NCBI GenBank assembly: GCA_965238305.1
Contig: CBDEHK010000001.1
Span: 1,488,001-1,552,000, forward strand
Origin: CBDCGJ01 sp965238305
GTDB lineage: Bacteria > Pseudomonadota > Alphaproteobacteria > GCA-2731375
Direction of reading: 5' to 3'
Length of the DNA: 64,000 nucleotides
Below the pieces are notes generated by a model. It saw nothing but the letters and a program-made list of their open reading frames with translations. It was not told the DNA's origin and made no database searches. The position numbers and the translations under genes were made by a program. Every line of letters starts with the position of its first letter. Positions within the stretch are counted from its first letter, which is position 1. Below, piece after piece: positions 17,949 through 26,973 of this stretch.

Positions 17949-19016
17949 ATGAAATCCGATAACAACAAGAGCACGACCGCGATCACTGTTGATCTATATA
18001 GCGATACGGTTAGTCGCCCAACCCAGGCGATGCGTCATGCCATGGCGGAGGCCGAAGTCGGCAACGAACAGGCGGGCGAAGACCCCACGGTCAATCGGCT
18101 TTGCCAAATGGCGGCGGAATTGTTGGGCAAAGAAGCGGCGCTTTACCTGCCCTCCGGGACCATGTGTAACGAAATCGCCTATCGCGTCCATTGCGAAGCC
18201 GGTGATGAAATTATTCTCGACAAATCCGGCCACGCCTTGCATTTCGAAACCGGCGGGCCGGCGGCTTTGTCTGGTGTGATGATGCGGACCATGGACGGGG
18301 TGCGGGGGATGTTCACTGCCGATCAGGTTCATCAGTCCGTCCATCCGATAAGTCGCCATGCCCCGCGCACGCGTTTGTTATCGGTGGAGAATACGGCGAA
18401 TTTGGGGGGTGGCGCGGTGTGGCCGCTGGATCAGATCAAGGCGGTGACGTCGGCGGCCCGCGAACACGACTTGAAATGTCATCTGGATGGCGCGCGGCTG
18501 TTGAACGCGGTGGTCGCTTCCGGCGTTTCGGCACGGGACTATGCCGCCTCCTTCGATAGTGTCTGGGTCGATCTATCGAAAGGATTGGGCTGCCCGGTTG
18601 GTGCGGTGATGGCCGGCTCGGCAGAATTCATTGATCGGGCCTGGCGCTTCAAACATCAATTCGGCGGCGCCATGCGGCAAGCCGGCATTATCGCTGCCGC
18701 CGGCGTTTATGCACTGGACCATCACGTCGCACGCCTGGCGGACGATCATGCAAATGCCAAACATTTGGCCCAAGGATTAGCGCAGCTGCCCGGGATCAAA
18801 CTGGATGTCAGCGAGATTGAGACCAATATGGTCTATTTTGATGTCAGTGAGAGCGGGATGAGGGCGGCGGAAGTGGCAATTGGCTTGCGCCAACATGGTG
18901 TCCGGATCGGCCCAATGGGCGAAAACCTGATGCGGGCAGTGACCCATATCGATGTTGATTGTGCGGGAATTGAGCAAACCATCGCGGCAATGCGGGCAGT
19001 ACTAAACGATACTTAA
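17949..19016 (+). CDS. Threonine aldolase family PLP enzyme
   Basis: A 355-residue fold-type I PLP enzyme close to low-specificity threonine aldolase. Landmarks are DLYSDTVSRPTQAMRHAM, GNEQAGEDPTVNRL, the substrate/PLP loop CHLDGARLLNA and the Schiff-base lysine in WVDLSKGLGCPVGAV. These enzymes cleave beta-hydroxy amino acids to glycine and an aldehyde, and some family members process other beta-substituted amino acids. It is joined within 3 bp to the amidohydrolase upstream. Its end overlaps the convergent response-regulator gene by a few bases. Confidence 0.9.
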   Translation: MKSDNNKSTTAITVDLYSDTVSRPTQAMRHAMAEAEVGNEQAGEDPTVNRLCQMAAELLGKEAALYLPSGTMCNEIAYRVHCEAGDEIILDKSGHALHFETGGPAALSGVMMRTMDGVRGMFTADQVHQSVHPISRHAPRTRLLSVENTANLGGGAVWPLDQIKAVTSAAREHDLKCHLDGARLLNAVVASGVSARDYAASFDSVWVDLSKGLGCPVGAVMAGSAEFIDRAWRFKHQFGGAMRQAGIIAAAGVYALDHHVARLADDHANAKHLAQGLAQLPGIKLDVSEIETNMVYFDVSESGMRAAEVAIGLRQHGVRIGPMGENLMRAVTHIDVDCAGIEQTIAAMRAVLNDT

Positions 19017-19654
19017 GCGCCGGAACGTTCCGAATTACGCACCAGCGTCACCATGCGCATCAGGTCCGGTAAGTTTTGCGCTTGCATTTTTCGGCTGATA
19101 TTGCGGCGGTGATAGGTCACGGTACTTTTTGCGATCGTTAGATCGTAGGCGATTTGATCGCTTGTCAATTGCGCTTCAATGCCAGCCAGGACTTCGCGTT
19201 CTCGCTTTGACAACGAATTCATCCGAATTCGTATGGCATCGACTTCGGGGTTGGCAATCGCCTTGCTTTGAATGGAAATCAGACTTCGGTTGATGCGAGA
19301 AATACTGTCGAGAAGCAATACCATCGAAACCGGGTTCGGCAAATAATCGACGGCGCCCAACTGCATGGCACGGACAGCAGCATGGGTATTGTCGGGGCCG
19401 ACAATAATCACCGGTGGAGCCCTAAACCCAGACCCATTAAAGCGTTTCAGCACGTTTGTGGCGCTCAAACCTTCCAGGTCATTATCAAGGATCAGGCAGT
19501 TCGCTTGTTCAATATCGCTATCACCAAGAAGCTCCCACGCGGATTTGTGCGATGTGATGGATATTCCATCGTTCTTCAGGCAGCGGATAATTTCATCCCG
19601 CCGGCTGGCGACACTGTCGGCCACGATAATGTTTCGATCCTGCGTGTCGATCAT
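19013..19654 (-). CDS. LuxR/FixJ-type response regulator with a degenerate receiver domain
   Basis: A 213-residue two-domain protein. The receiver covers about residues 8-125: single acidic residue D13, probable phospho-site D57 (CLILDND). The position of the conserved lysine is asparagine (YLPNP, N107), and the usual Thr/Ser before it is not evident (IIVGPDN). The LuxR-type helix-turn-helix is at about 148-195 (LSKREREVLAGIEAQLTSDQIA, then AKSTVTYHRRNISRKM). A missing lysine usually means phosphorylation-independent or altered control (inference). No histidine kinase is nearby. It is convergent with the aldolase gene and lies 10 bp downstream of pdeM on the same strand. Confidence 0.88.
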   Translation of the reverse strand: MIDTQDRNIIVADSVASRRDEIIRCLKNDGISITSHKSAWELLGDSDIEQANCLILDNDLEGLSATNVLKRFNGSGFRAPPVIIVGPDNTHAAVRAMQLGAVDYLPNPVSMVLLLDSISRINRSLISIQSKAIANPEVDAIRIRMNSLSKREREVLAGIEAQLTSDQIAYDLTIAKSTVTYHRRNISRKMQAQNLPDLMRMVTLVRNSERSGA

Positions 19655-19664
19655 GGCGGCTATC

Positions 19665-20324
19665 TTACGCTAATTTTGCCGACGCGACATGATGGATCGA
19701 ATTCCCGCTCAGCATATGGGCCTGGAAGGGGCCGGTAAAAAGTTTACCAAAAGCTTTGTCGCGAACATTCAAGCCGCCGGTATAGGTGCCAAATGCCGGC
19801 ATGATCAAGCGAAGACCGTTGCTGGCGAAGCAGCGCCGTTGGATGCGACGGCCGCGCACTCGGACACTTGCTTTTGGATGTAGATGGCCGGCAATTTCCC
19901 CTGCCACGGGGCGAATTTTTGGCTCGTGCCGTAACAATAATCCATCCAGGATCAGTTCATCGACAATCCTGCCGCCGATCCAATCAGGCGGGTCGGGATC
20001 ATGATTGCCGGTAATCCAGACCCACTCATAATGGCTGGTCAGCTTGCGAATCTCGTTGGCGTCTTTGCGATCCAGACGCTCGCCGGCTTTGCGGTCGTGG
20101 AAACTATCGCCCAGGCTGACGATTGTGGGTGGGGCGTATTTTCTCGCCGCCGCATTGATCAATTTCAAAGTTGCGGTAGTGTCATAGGGCGGTAGCGGCA
20201 TGCCGCGGGCCGCGAAAGCGGAGCCTTTTTCCAAATGCAGGTCAGAAACGATCAGCACTTTTTGGCCCGGCACAAATAACGCGCCGCTGGGGTCGAGCTC
20301 AATCTTGACGCCGTTTAGAATCAT
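19665..20324 (-). CDS. pdeM: Metallophosphoesterase PdeM (DNA ligase-associated type)
   Basis: A 219-residue calcineurin-like phosphoesterase with the metal motifs VSDLHLEKG, SLGDSFHD, ITGNHDPD and GHLHP. This arrangement and the PAFGTYTGGLNV ending are those of the ligase-associated DNA damage response endonuclease PdeM. In many bacteria pdeM sits with a ligase/helicase/exonuclease gene set (family knowledge), which is not seen here. The ATG at 20324 gives the usual N-terminus MILNGVKIELDP; ATG 20336 is an alternative. It is divergent from eda. Confidence 0.88.
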   Translation of the reverse strand: MILNGVKIELDPSGALFVPGQKVLIVSDLHLEKGSAFAARGMPLPPYDTTATLKLINAAARKYAPPTIVSLGDSFHDRKAGERLDRKDANEIRKLTSHYEWVWITGNHDPDPPDWIGGRIVDELILDGLLLRHEPKIRPVAGEIAGHLHPKASVRVRGRRIQRRCFASNGLRLIMPAFGTYTGGLNVRDKAFGKLFTGPFQAHMLSGNSIHHVASAKLA

Positions 20325-20396
20325 GTGTGATAGCATTCCTGATTGCGGCGAGGGAAACAACTGCCAGCCGCGCAAATTTGTTTGGATTGTATCGTG

Positions 20397-21029
20397 ATGC
20401 CGGTAAAAACCTCGGAATTGTTGGCGAAGGCACCGCTAATTCCGGTCCTGACCATTGACCGGATTGAAGACGCGGTGCCGTTGGGTCGGGCGCTGGTCGA
20501 TGGTGGACTGCCAGTGTTGGAAGTGACGTTGCGTACCGACGCGGCATTGGCCGCGATCGAAGCGATGGCGAAGGCGTTGCCTGATGCTTTTGTCGGCGCC
20601 GGGACCGTGCTGAATGAAGTGGATATGAAGGACGCGCGGGAAGCCGGCGCTTGTTTTGCTGTTAGCCCTGGATATTCCTCGGCACTGTCGAGCCTCGCGA
20701 AATCTGCCAATTTCGCCATCTTGCCGGGGGTTGCAACGGCGTCGGAAATCATGACAGCGCTCCGCGATGGTTTGCAGTATCTCAAGTTTTTTCCGGCCGA
20801 GGCTATGGGCGGGGTGGCAACGCTAAAGGCTTTCGCCGGACCTTATGGTGCGGTCAAATTTTGCCCGACCGGTGGGATTTCACCGAGGAATGTGAAAGAT
20901 TATCTGGAATTGCCGAATGTACTCTGTGTTGGCGGTAGTTGGGTTGCACCACAAGCTGCGATTGACGCCGGTGACTGGACAAAAATCCAACAACTCGCCG
21001 CCACGGCTGCTTCCTTGGGCAACTTATAA
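20397..21029 (+). CDS. eda: 2-dehydro-3-deoxy-phosphogluconate aldolase (KDPG aldolase)
   Basis: A 210-residue class I aldolase of the KDPG/KHG family. The catalytic glutamate lies in VLEVTLRT, the Schiff-base lysine in LKFFPAEAMGG, and the phosphate-binding loop in FCPTGGIS. It cleaves 2-keto-3-deoxy-6-phosphogluconate to pyruvate and glyceraldehyde 3-phosphate (Entner-Doudoroff). No phosphogluconate dehydratase gene adjoins it, so a related sugar-acid substrate is possible. ATG 20397 is preferred; GTG at 20394 and an upstream frame start are alternatives. It is followed by a large inverted repeat. Confidence 0.92.
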   Translation: MPVKTSELLAKAPLIPVLTIDRIEDAVPLGRALVDGGLPVLEVTLRTDAALAAIEAMAKALPDAFVGAGTVLNEVDMKDAREAGACFAVSPGYSSALSSLAKSANFAILPGVATASEIMTALRDGLQYLKFFPAEAMGGVATLKAFAGPYGAVKFCPTGGISPRNVKDYLELPNVLCVGGSWVAPQAAIDAGDWTKIQQLAATAASLGNL

Positions 21030-21034
21030 AAATC

Positions 21035-21124
21035 AATTAAAGGTGACAGACACTTTTTATCCAAGTATCTATCTTGTTTTGTTAGATAAATTATACCTAT
21101 AAACTTTGTCTGGCACCTTTAATT
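21035..21124. repeat. Inverted repeat with 18-bp arms (REP/MITE-like or bidirectional terminator)
   Basis: The left arm AATTAAAGGTGACAGACA (21035-21052) pairs with the right arm TGTCTGGCACCTTTAATT (21107-21124) with a single mismatch; 54 bp of AT-rich sequence separates them. It fills the space between the converging eda and acyl-CoA ligase genes, so it could terminate both. The AAGGTGNCAGACAC core resembles the palindromic units associated with REP-associated tyrosine transposases (recalled, not searched). No transposase gene is adjacent. Confidence 0.75.
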
Positions 21125-21149
21125 TGTAACAGTTGATGGATTGCTACGG

Positions 21150-22679
21150 TCAAATCTGGCGGCCGGTTTTTTCCCAGTAGGGATCGCGCAAGTGCCGTTT
21201 GAATATTTTGCCGGTATCCTCGCGCGGCAAATCGTCATGAAAAGCTACGACTTTGGGCACTTTGTAACTGGCAAGGTGCTCCTTTAGATAGCTTCTGACC
21301 GCTGCTTCGTCGAGATCGTGTCCGCTTTGGGGTTGCACTGCTGCTGCAATCGCTTCGCCGAAATCATCATCCGGGATGCCAAAAACAGCACAGTCCAGAA
21401 CCCCAGGCATCTCGACCAAAATCCCCTCGATTTCTGCCGGATAGATATTGACGCCGCCGGAGATGATCATGTCGCGCTTACGGTCGCAGAGGAACAGATA
21501 ACCTTCGTCGTCAAGAAACCCGACGTCGCCGTTGGTGACGTAGTCGTCACGGCCGACTTCGACCCGTTTTTCATCATTCTTGTGATAAGTAAAATCGGAC
21601 AGCGCGTTCAGGCCCATAAAAATTTCACCGATCTTGTTGACCGGAAGAACATTGCCATCATCGTCGAAGATAACGACGTCAGTACCCGGATGCGGTTTCC
21701 CGACCGTCCCTGGTTTGGCGCGATATTGTTCCGGGCTGCCAAGGGTGACCAGGCCGGCTTCGGTTGAGCCGTAATATTCAAATATAACGGGGCCCCACCA
21801 ATCCAACATTTTCAATTTGACGTCCACCGGGCACGGGGCGGCACCATGGATGACGAATTTCAGGGACGATAGATCGTATTTCGCTTTCACGTCCACTGGT
21901 AACCGCAGCAGGCGCACAAACATCGTCGGCACCACATGCATATGTGAAATCTTGTGGGTTTCAATCGCGGCCAACAGTTCTTCCGGGTCGAAACGCGGCA
22001 GCAGGATCATGTCGCAGCCGATTTTGACCGCCGCCCGGGCATACCCGTTGGGGGCGGAGTGATACATTGGTCCGGTCATGGCGCAGACCATACCGGGTTC
22101 GAGCCCAAATCCACGGGCGCCGATCACGGCGGAGCGTTCTTGTTGTTGTGCCGTCATCGGTTGCCGGCGCACCCCTTTAGGTTGCCCGGTGGTGCCGGAG
22201 GTATAAATCATTGAGGAGCGGCTGTCGGCCGCCGGTTTGTCATAGGTCGGTTGTGCCTCGACCCAATCATTCCAGTTGGCCTGCCCTGTCGCCACGGCGC
22301 AATTATCCGGCTCGCAGCCATAAGCAGTAGCGATCTCCGGCGGCGTTGGGACGACCAAAATCTCGACGCCGTCCGGGCACCAGTTTTCCAAGCCGACGAT
22401 CAAATCGGCATGGACGACGACAATTTTTGCGTCGGAATTCTCCAGTATGTAGCGCACTTCTTCGCTTTTGAAATGCCAATTGACCGGCACCGCATAAGCG
22501 CCGACGGTGGTCGCCCCGGCCATCGCTTCGAAATAAGCGATATCATTACGCAGCAACAAGGCGACAGAATCGTTTTCGCCGATACCCATGGCGGCAAAAC
22601 CGCTGGCGGCGCATTGCCCGCGCGCGTTCATGTCATCCAGACTGATTTGTCTGTCACCGCTTTTTAACCGATAGTTCAT
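21150..22679 (-). CDS. AMP-forming acyl-CoA synthetase/ligase
   Basis: A 509-residue ANL-superfamily ligase. It has the P-loop-like motif MIYTSGTTGQPKGV, the adenylate motif YYGSTEAG, the hinge region GDVGFLDDEGYLFLCDRKRDMI and the C-terminal catalytic lysine in DDLPREDTGKIFKRHLR. It activates a carboxylic acid with ATP and transfers it to CoA. The N-terminus is a little short compared with the usual 530-560 residues but complete. It is the last gene of a same-strand group with the class V aminotransferase and the YdjM-type membrane protein. Substrate unknown. Confidence 0.92.
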   Translation of the reverse strand: MNYRLKSGDRQISLDDMNARGQCAASGFAAMGIGENDSVALLLRNDIAYFEAMAGATTVGAYAVPVNWHFKSEEVRYILENSDAKIVVVHADLIVGLENWCPDGVEILVVPTPPEIATAYGCEPDNCAVATGQANWNDWVEAQPTYDKPAADSRSSMIYTSGTTGQPKGVRRQPMTAQQQERSAVIGARGFGLEPGMVCAMTGPMYHSAPNGYARAAVKIGCDMILLPRFDPEELLAAIETHKISHMHVVPTMFVRLLRLPVDVKAKYDLSSLKFVIHGAAPCPVDVKLKMLDWWGPVIFEYYGSTEAGLVTLGSPEQYRAKPGTVGKPHPGTDVVIFDDDGNVLPVNKIGEIFMGLNALSDFTYHKNDEKRVEVGRDDYVTNGDVGFLDDEGYLFLCDRKRDMIISGGVNIYPAEIEGILVEMPGVLDCAVFGIPDDDFGEAIAAAVQPQSGHDLDEAAVRSYLKEHLASYKVPKVVAFHDDLPREDTGKIFKRHLRDPYWEKTGRQI

Positions 22680-22704
22680 TCAGTTCTCCTGCACCATAAG
22701 CGGC

Positions 22705-23888
22705 TTAGTTCGCACCCTGGCGGCTGTTACTTTTTACGATTGATGTTAAGGCGGCGCTCAAATATTCGAAATCCGCCATGTCGTTATATACTTGCGCCGC
22801 CACTCGGGTCCACAGACGATCATTCCAGGGAACCACCTGCAGCTCAATATTGTGATCCTCACGCAAGACCGCGCGCAGGGCCAGGGCGTCTTCGGCTGTG
22901 CGACCGAGAGATTGCGATAAGGGCGCCAAGGTCATAGCGCCCGTCATCTCCGCCATTACATCATAACTGCCGCCAAACGCGTCCGCGCATGGGCTGCACC
23001 GGCGCGAACCAGGGCGTGGTTATGCTGGCGCATCTCTGTCGCGCCCAATTCGTGCATGAATTCGATCGCCGCCGGTACCGCTAGATAGCGGCTAAAATCA
23101 TGGGTGCCGGTCCAGGCGAATTCTTCAACATAGCCCTTTTGATAGCCCCATGAAATCGTCAGCGGATGGGTCGCATCCTGCACTTCAGGTGCGCTCCAAA
23201 GAATGCCGCAACCGCGCGGCGCAAACATCCACTTATGCAAGTTTCCGACATACCAGGTCGCGCCTTGCGCTGGAATATCCAGATCAATCATGGCCGGCGC
23301 ATGGGCACCATCAACCAGGACTGGTACATTCGCGTTCCTACAGGCATCGATCATCGCCTTGAGCGGTAAAACTAAAGCGGTTTCCGAGGTGACATGATCC
23401 AGCACGGCAATTTTGGTGCGCGGGCTTAAGGCATTGTTCAGCGGTGTTAAAATTTCATCAATGTTTTGCGGCGGATAGGGGATGGTGGCAACAATTGCAC
23501 GGGCACCGGTTCGAGCGGCGATATATTCGACGGCCTTTTTCACCGCGCCATAAGCATGACTGACATATAAAATTTCATCATCTGGGTCAAAATCCAATCC
23601 GCGAAGGACAGCATTGATGGCGGCACTGGCGTTTTCAACAAAAACATAATCTGCGCCTTCGCCACCCAATGTATCGGCGACCGCATCCGCCGCCAGGCGT
23701 AACCGCGGCCGCAAGTCCACGTTCATGAAGCGGGCCGGCTGTCGCTCAATTTCCAAGCGGATATCCTGTTGTGCCTCTAGCACTTTGAAAGGCGTGACAC
23801 CGACTGTGCCGTGATTGAGGTAAGTACAGTCCGGGTCCAAGGGCCATAATGACTTTAGTGACCGGCCCGATTTATTCCCGATAAGCAT
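22705..23888 (-). pseudogene. Class V aminotransferase (isopenicillin-N-epimerase-like), split by a frameshift
   Basis: Two reading frames together give one full-length class V PLP enzyme. The first (23888 to 22956, 310 codons) has the N-terminal LNHGTVGVTP, the VLVDGAHAP motif and the PLP lysine in YVGNLHKWMFAP. The second (22956 to 22705) has the family's C-terminus, with IELQVVPW and RVAAQVYND. Reading the second frame upstream of its own ATG gives AFGGSYDVMAEMTGAM, matching the expected continuation, so one base appears lost around 22980-22988. The stop and downstream start overlap as TAATG, so coupled translation of two pieces is conceivable. A sequencing error is also possible. The start overlaps the upstream membrane-protein gene by 17 bp. 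Confidence 0.8.
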
Positions 23889-24966
23889 GGCGTAGATCTT
23901 TATTCTGGAAAATCAGACTGTCTTCCTTTCCCAGCGCTGCGTTGAAGATCATTTTCAGCCCTTCGATATTGACCCTGGGATGGATGCGGAAACGGGTCAC
24001 CGGTTCGACTGGATTTCCATCTTTGTCGTAGACGGCGCGAACGCCCCAAGAGCCAAATTCCGCGGGGCCCGGCAGGCCGTAACGCAAATCATGGCCTTCG
24101 ACAATGGTCTGGCCGTTGTGGTGGCTAATTCTATAATAGTCCCGCGCCATGGAAAACCAGTGCAAAATTTGGCCACCTTCACTATTTTGCAGTTTCGTAA
24201 TCATTGCCTCTTGGGGCTGTTGATAATGCTGCCAAGCGATCGGCGTTGGGTTCCAGGCCGATACATACCCAACTCTGACTTCGCCCTTCGTTTCGACTAG
24301 AACGCGGCGTAAAAAGGCTTGAAATATGGTTGGGTAACTGGTTAACCGTCGCACAGTTAGGCCTTCTTGCCGTAATTGCGCTGCCGCAAAAATTTCTGTT
24401 TTGTGGTTCAAATACCAGGCGTAACCGATAAACCCGTTCGAAAGGGTAAGTGCAATCGCTGCCGCCCAAATGGCCAATTTGACCCGCCGCGGCCTTAACA
24501 AACCGAGTGCACCGGCAATCGCCAAGGGGATTGTATAAACCGGATCAATGACCGCTATAGCGTTGATCGCAAACCGCTGATCGGAAAACGGCGCCAATAA
24601 CTGGGTGCCGTAAGAGGTCATCACGTCCAACAGGGGATGGGTCAAAATTCCCAGTATGCTAGCCCATATATATATCCACATATGGCCTGGCGGATCATTT
24701 GCGCGTTGTTTTTGTCTTAATTTTCTTTGTCGTAGGCGCCAGGCGATATATCCAAATACCGGCCCGGCGATAAAAGGAAAGAAGATTGAATGGGTGACGC
24801 CGCGATGGTGCCGCCAACCGGACCATTGATCGGCTTGATATAACACGTCCAGATCCGGCAAAGCGCCGGCAATTGCGCCCAGCACAAAGGCGCGGCGCCC
24901 AAGTTGGCGGTGAAAAAACAACTGCGCGGTCGCACCGCCTAGGACGGCTTGAGTGAACGGATCCAT
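23872..24966 (-). CDS. YdjM-type membrane-bound metal-dependent hydrolase family protein
   Basis: A 364-residue protein starting MDPFTQAVLGGATAQLFF. The HRGVTHSIFFPF and HPLLDVMTSYGTQLLAPF motifs are the conserved His/Asp sites of the YdjM/DUF457 family. Four or so hydrophobic helices occupy residues 20-200, and a soluble C-terminal domain follows. Family members are called predicted metal-dependent hydrolases; one is LexA-regulated in E. coli, but the activity is not known. It overlaps the start of the broken aminotransferase gene downstream by 17 bp, suggesting an operon. Confidence 0.85.
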   Translation of the reverse strand: MDPFTQAVLGGATAQLFFHRQLGRRAFVLGAIAGALPDLDVLYQADQWSGWRHHRGVTHSIFFPFIAGPVFGYIAWRLRQRKLRQKQRANDPPGHMWIYIWASILGILTHPLLDVMTSYGTQLLAPFSDQRFAINAIAVIDPVYTIPLAIAGALGLLRPRRVKLAIWAAAIALTLSNGFIGYAWYLNHKTEIFAAAQLRQEGLTVRRLTSYPTIFQAFLRRVLVETKGEVRVGYVSAWNPTPIAWQHYQQPQEAMITKLQNSEGGQILHWFSMARDYYRISHHNGQTIVEGHDLRYGLPGPAEFGSWGVRAVYDKDGNPVEPVTRFRIHPRVNIEGLKMIFNAALGKEDSLIFQNKDLRHAYRE

Positions 24967-25031
24967 TAGCGGCTGGTTCTCAATATTCTAGGCTAGGAAG
25001 AACGACATAATGCCCTTGACCGTGCCTCAAC

Positions 25032-25859
25032 TCAATGGCCGGTGAATTTCGGATGCCGTTTTTCGATGAAATGAGCGACCCCTTCTTTGAAGTCCTCAGT
25101 GTCGAAACTGCGGACCATTTCTTCATTTCCGGTGCCAATCGCTTCCGCCAGAGTTTGAAATTGGGCGTTATAGACTTGCTGTTTCATCACCTTGGTTGAG
25201 CGTGGGGATACATATCGGGCGATTTCGGTTGCATAATCACGCACCGCTTGTTGAAAATCCTGCGTCGGGATCACTTTATTGACCAAACCCATATGCAAGG
25301 CTTCTTCTGCATCGATCAGCCGCGACGACAATAACAAGTCCAAGGCGTTCGAAAGTCCGATCAATTGCGGTAACATCCAAGAAATACCGTGTTCGGCGAT
25401 CAATCCTCGCTTCGCAAATGCGGTGGTGAATTTAGCACTGTCGCTGGCAAATCGGATATCAGCGTAAAGGGTCATAACCAGACCTAGGCCGGCGACAGGG
25501 CCATTGATCGCGGCAATAATTGGCTTTGGCACTTGCGGGAAATAACTGACCCGTTGTTTAAAATCCATCGACACGTTTAGGCCATCCTCGATGTTCACTG
25601 GACGCATATTTTCCGGCGAACCGGTGCTGCCGCTTTCAGAGATATCGCTTAGGTTGTTCATATCCGCGCCAGCGCAAAAGCCGCGGCCGGCGCCGGTCAG
25701 GACAATTACACGCACATCGGCTCGCTTGCCGGCATCCGCCATCGCGTCTTGAACTTCTTCCGCCATGGTTCCGGTCCAAGCATTAAGTTTTTCAGGGCGG
25801 TTCAGAGTGATCGTCGCAACGCCGTCATTAACTTCCGACAATATTTGTTCATAAGCCAT
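25032..25859 (-). CDS. Enoyl-CoA hydratase/isomerase family protein
   Basis: A 275-residue crotonase. The oxyanion-hole segments are GAGRGFCAGADMNNLSD and AINGPVAGLGLVMTLYADIRFA, and the catalytic-region sequence is FTTAFAKRGLIAEHGISWMLPQLIG, with a glutamate in the usual position. It ends in EGVAHFIEKRHPKFTGH, the usual C-terminal helix. It likely hydrates 2-enoyl-CoA in fatty-acid or amino-acid breakdown. ATG 25859 has GAGGAG 11 bases upstream; a TTG seven codons earlier is less likely. A fragment of a second member of this family lies at 47051. Confidence 0.92.
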   Translation of the reverse strand: MAYEQILSEVNDGVATITLNRPEKLNAWTGTMAEEVQDAMADAGKRADVRVIVLTGAGRGFCAGADMNNLSDISESGSTGSPENMRPVNIEDGLNVSMDFKQRVSYFPQVPKPIIAAINGPVAGLGLVMTLYADIRFASDSAKFTTAFAKRGLIAEHGISWMLPQLIGLSNALDLLLSSRLIDAEEALHMGLVNKVIPTQDFQQAVRDYATEIARYVSPRSTKVMKQQVYNAQFQTLAEAIGTGNEEMVRSFDTEDFKEGVAHFIEKRHPKFTGH

Positions 25860-26026
25860 TTGTGTATTTTCTCCTCTCAACCTTTATGACCAGCAGGAGG
25901 GTGAGTGGTCATTTCTCGGTTCGCATGTGAATAAGTCAAACATTGTACCTTGTCTCGGCACAATGTAGAACCATTCTTGATCGATCCCCTCAATCAAATT
26001 CAACTCTATTCGAAACGGTTCTGCTG

Positions 26027-26965
26027 GTGGAAGCAACGATAAACATTATCGCCCCGATCTTTGGCCTCATCCTGTGTGGCTATTTGGTCGCAAAAACACC
26101 GATATTAACCAAAGCGGGCATCGTCGATATTAACAATTTTGTGTTTTATGTCGCTATTCCCTGCCTTCTGTTCCGCTCTATGGCAAAAGGCGTCTCCCTC
26201 GACATTCTCGATCCGCAGATCGACTTTGCTTATTTCGGCAGTACGTTATTGGTTTTCTTCCCCGCCATGCTGCTGGCAAAACATGTTTTTAAACTGCGCC
26301 TGGTCGAGCAAGCCCTTTTTGCCATGGGAAGTATTTTCGGCAATACCGTGACCCTGGGCATTCCCTTGGTTTACATGGTTTATGGCGATGAAGGGCTGGT
26401 GCCGATCATGTTGATCATCGCTTTTCACGCTGCGATATTGATCTCCCTGACGACGACGATCGTAGAGGTCGGCCGCAGTTATGGTGGTATGACGGCGATT
26501 ATTCACAGGACATTTTCGGCACTGATTCGAAACCCCGTCATTATCAGCGTATTGTTGGGGCTATTTTGGGGCTTGGCTGCTTGGCCGGTACCGGTCATTG
26601 CCGATCGTTTTATCAGTTTATTGGCGGGCGCGGCGGCACCTTGCGCGTTGTTCGCACTCGGGGCGGCGCTAAGTGACTATGAACTGGGCGGCAATCTGAA
26701 AGAAAGCGCGGCGATGATCGCGGTAAAATTACTGCTGCATCCGCTGATTGTCTGGGTAGCGGCCAGTCAAATATTTTCCATGAGCCCAACCTTTGTTGCC
26801 GTCGCAACGATCACGGCAGCGCTTCCCATCGGCGCCAATGTTTATATATTGGCTCAGAAATATGAAATCTATGTCGCCCGCTCCGCCAGCGCCGTTTTGC
26901 TGTCGACGGCTATTTCGATTGTCACGGTGGCGGTGCTCATTGGCTATTTCACCTCAGCGGTATAG
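26027..26965 (+). CDS. AEC (auxin efflux carrier) family transporter
   Basis: About 312 residues with ten hydrophobic helices in two inverted halves. It includes the family's FGLILCGYLVAKTPIL opening and the mid-protein GNTVTLGIPLVYMVYGDEGLVPI crossover. AEC carriers move organic acids such as malate or other small anions. The start is uncertain: an in-frame TTG lies at 25943, but GTG 26027 gives the normal N-terminal length; neither has a strong ribosome site. It is followed 9 bp later by a small unknown gene. Confidence 0.82.
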   Translation: MEATINIIAPIFGLILCGYLVAKTPILTKAGIVDINNFVFYVAIPCLLFRSMAKGVSLDILDPQIDFAYFGSTLLVFFPAMLLAKHVFKLRLVEQALFAMGSIFGNTVTLGIPLVYMVYGDEGLVPIMLIIAFHAAILISLTTTIVEVGRSYGGMTAIIHRTFSALIRNPVIISVLLGLFWGLAAWPVPVIADRFISLLAGAAAPCALFALGAALSDYELGGNLKESAAMIAVKLLLHPLIVWVAASQIFSMSPTFVAVATITAALPIGANVYILAQKYEIYVARSASAVLLSTAISIVTVAVLIGYFTSAV

Positions 26966-26973
26966 GGGCAGCG

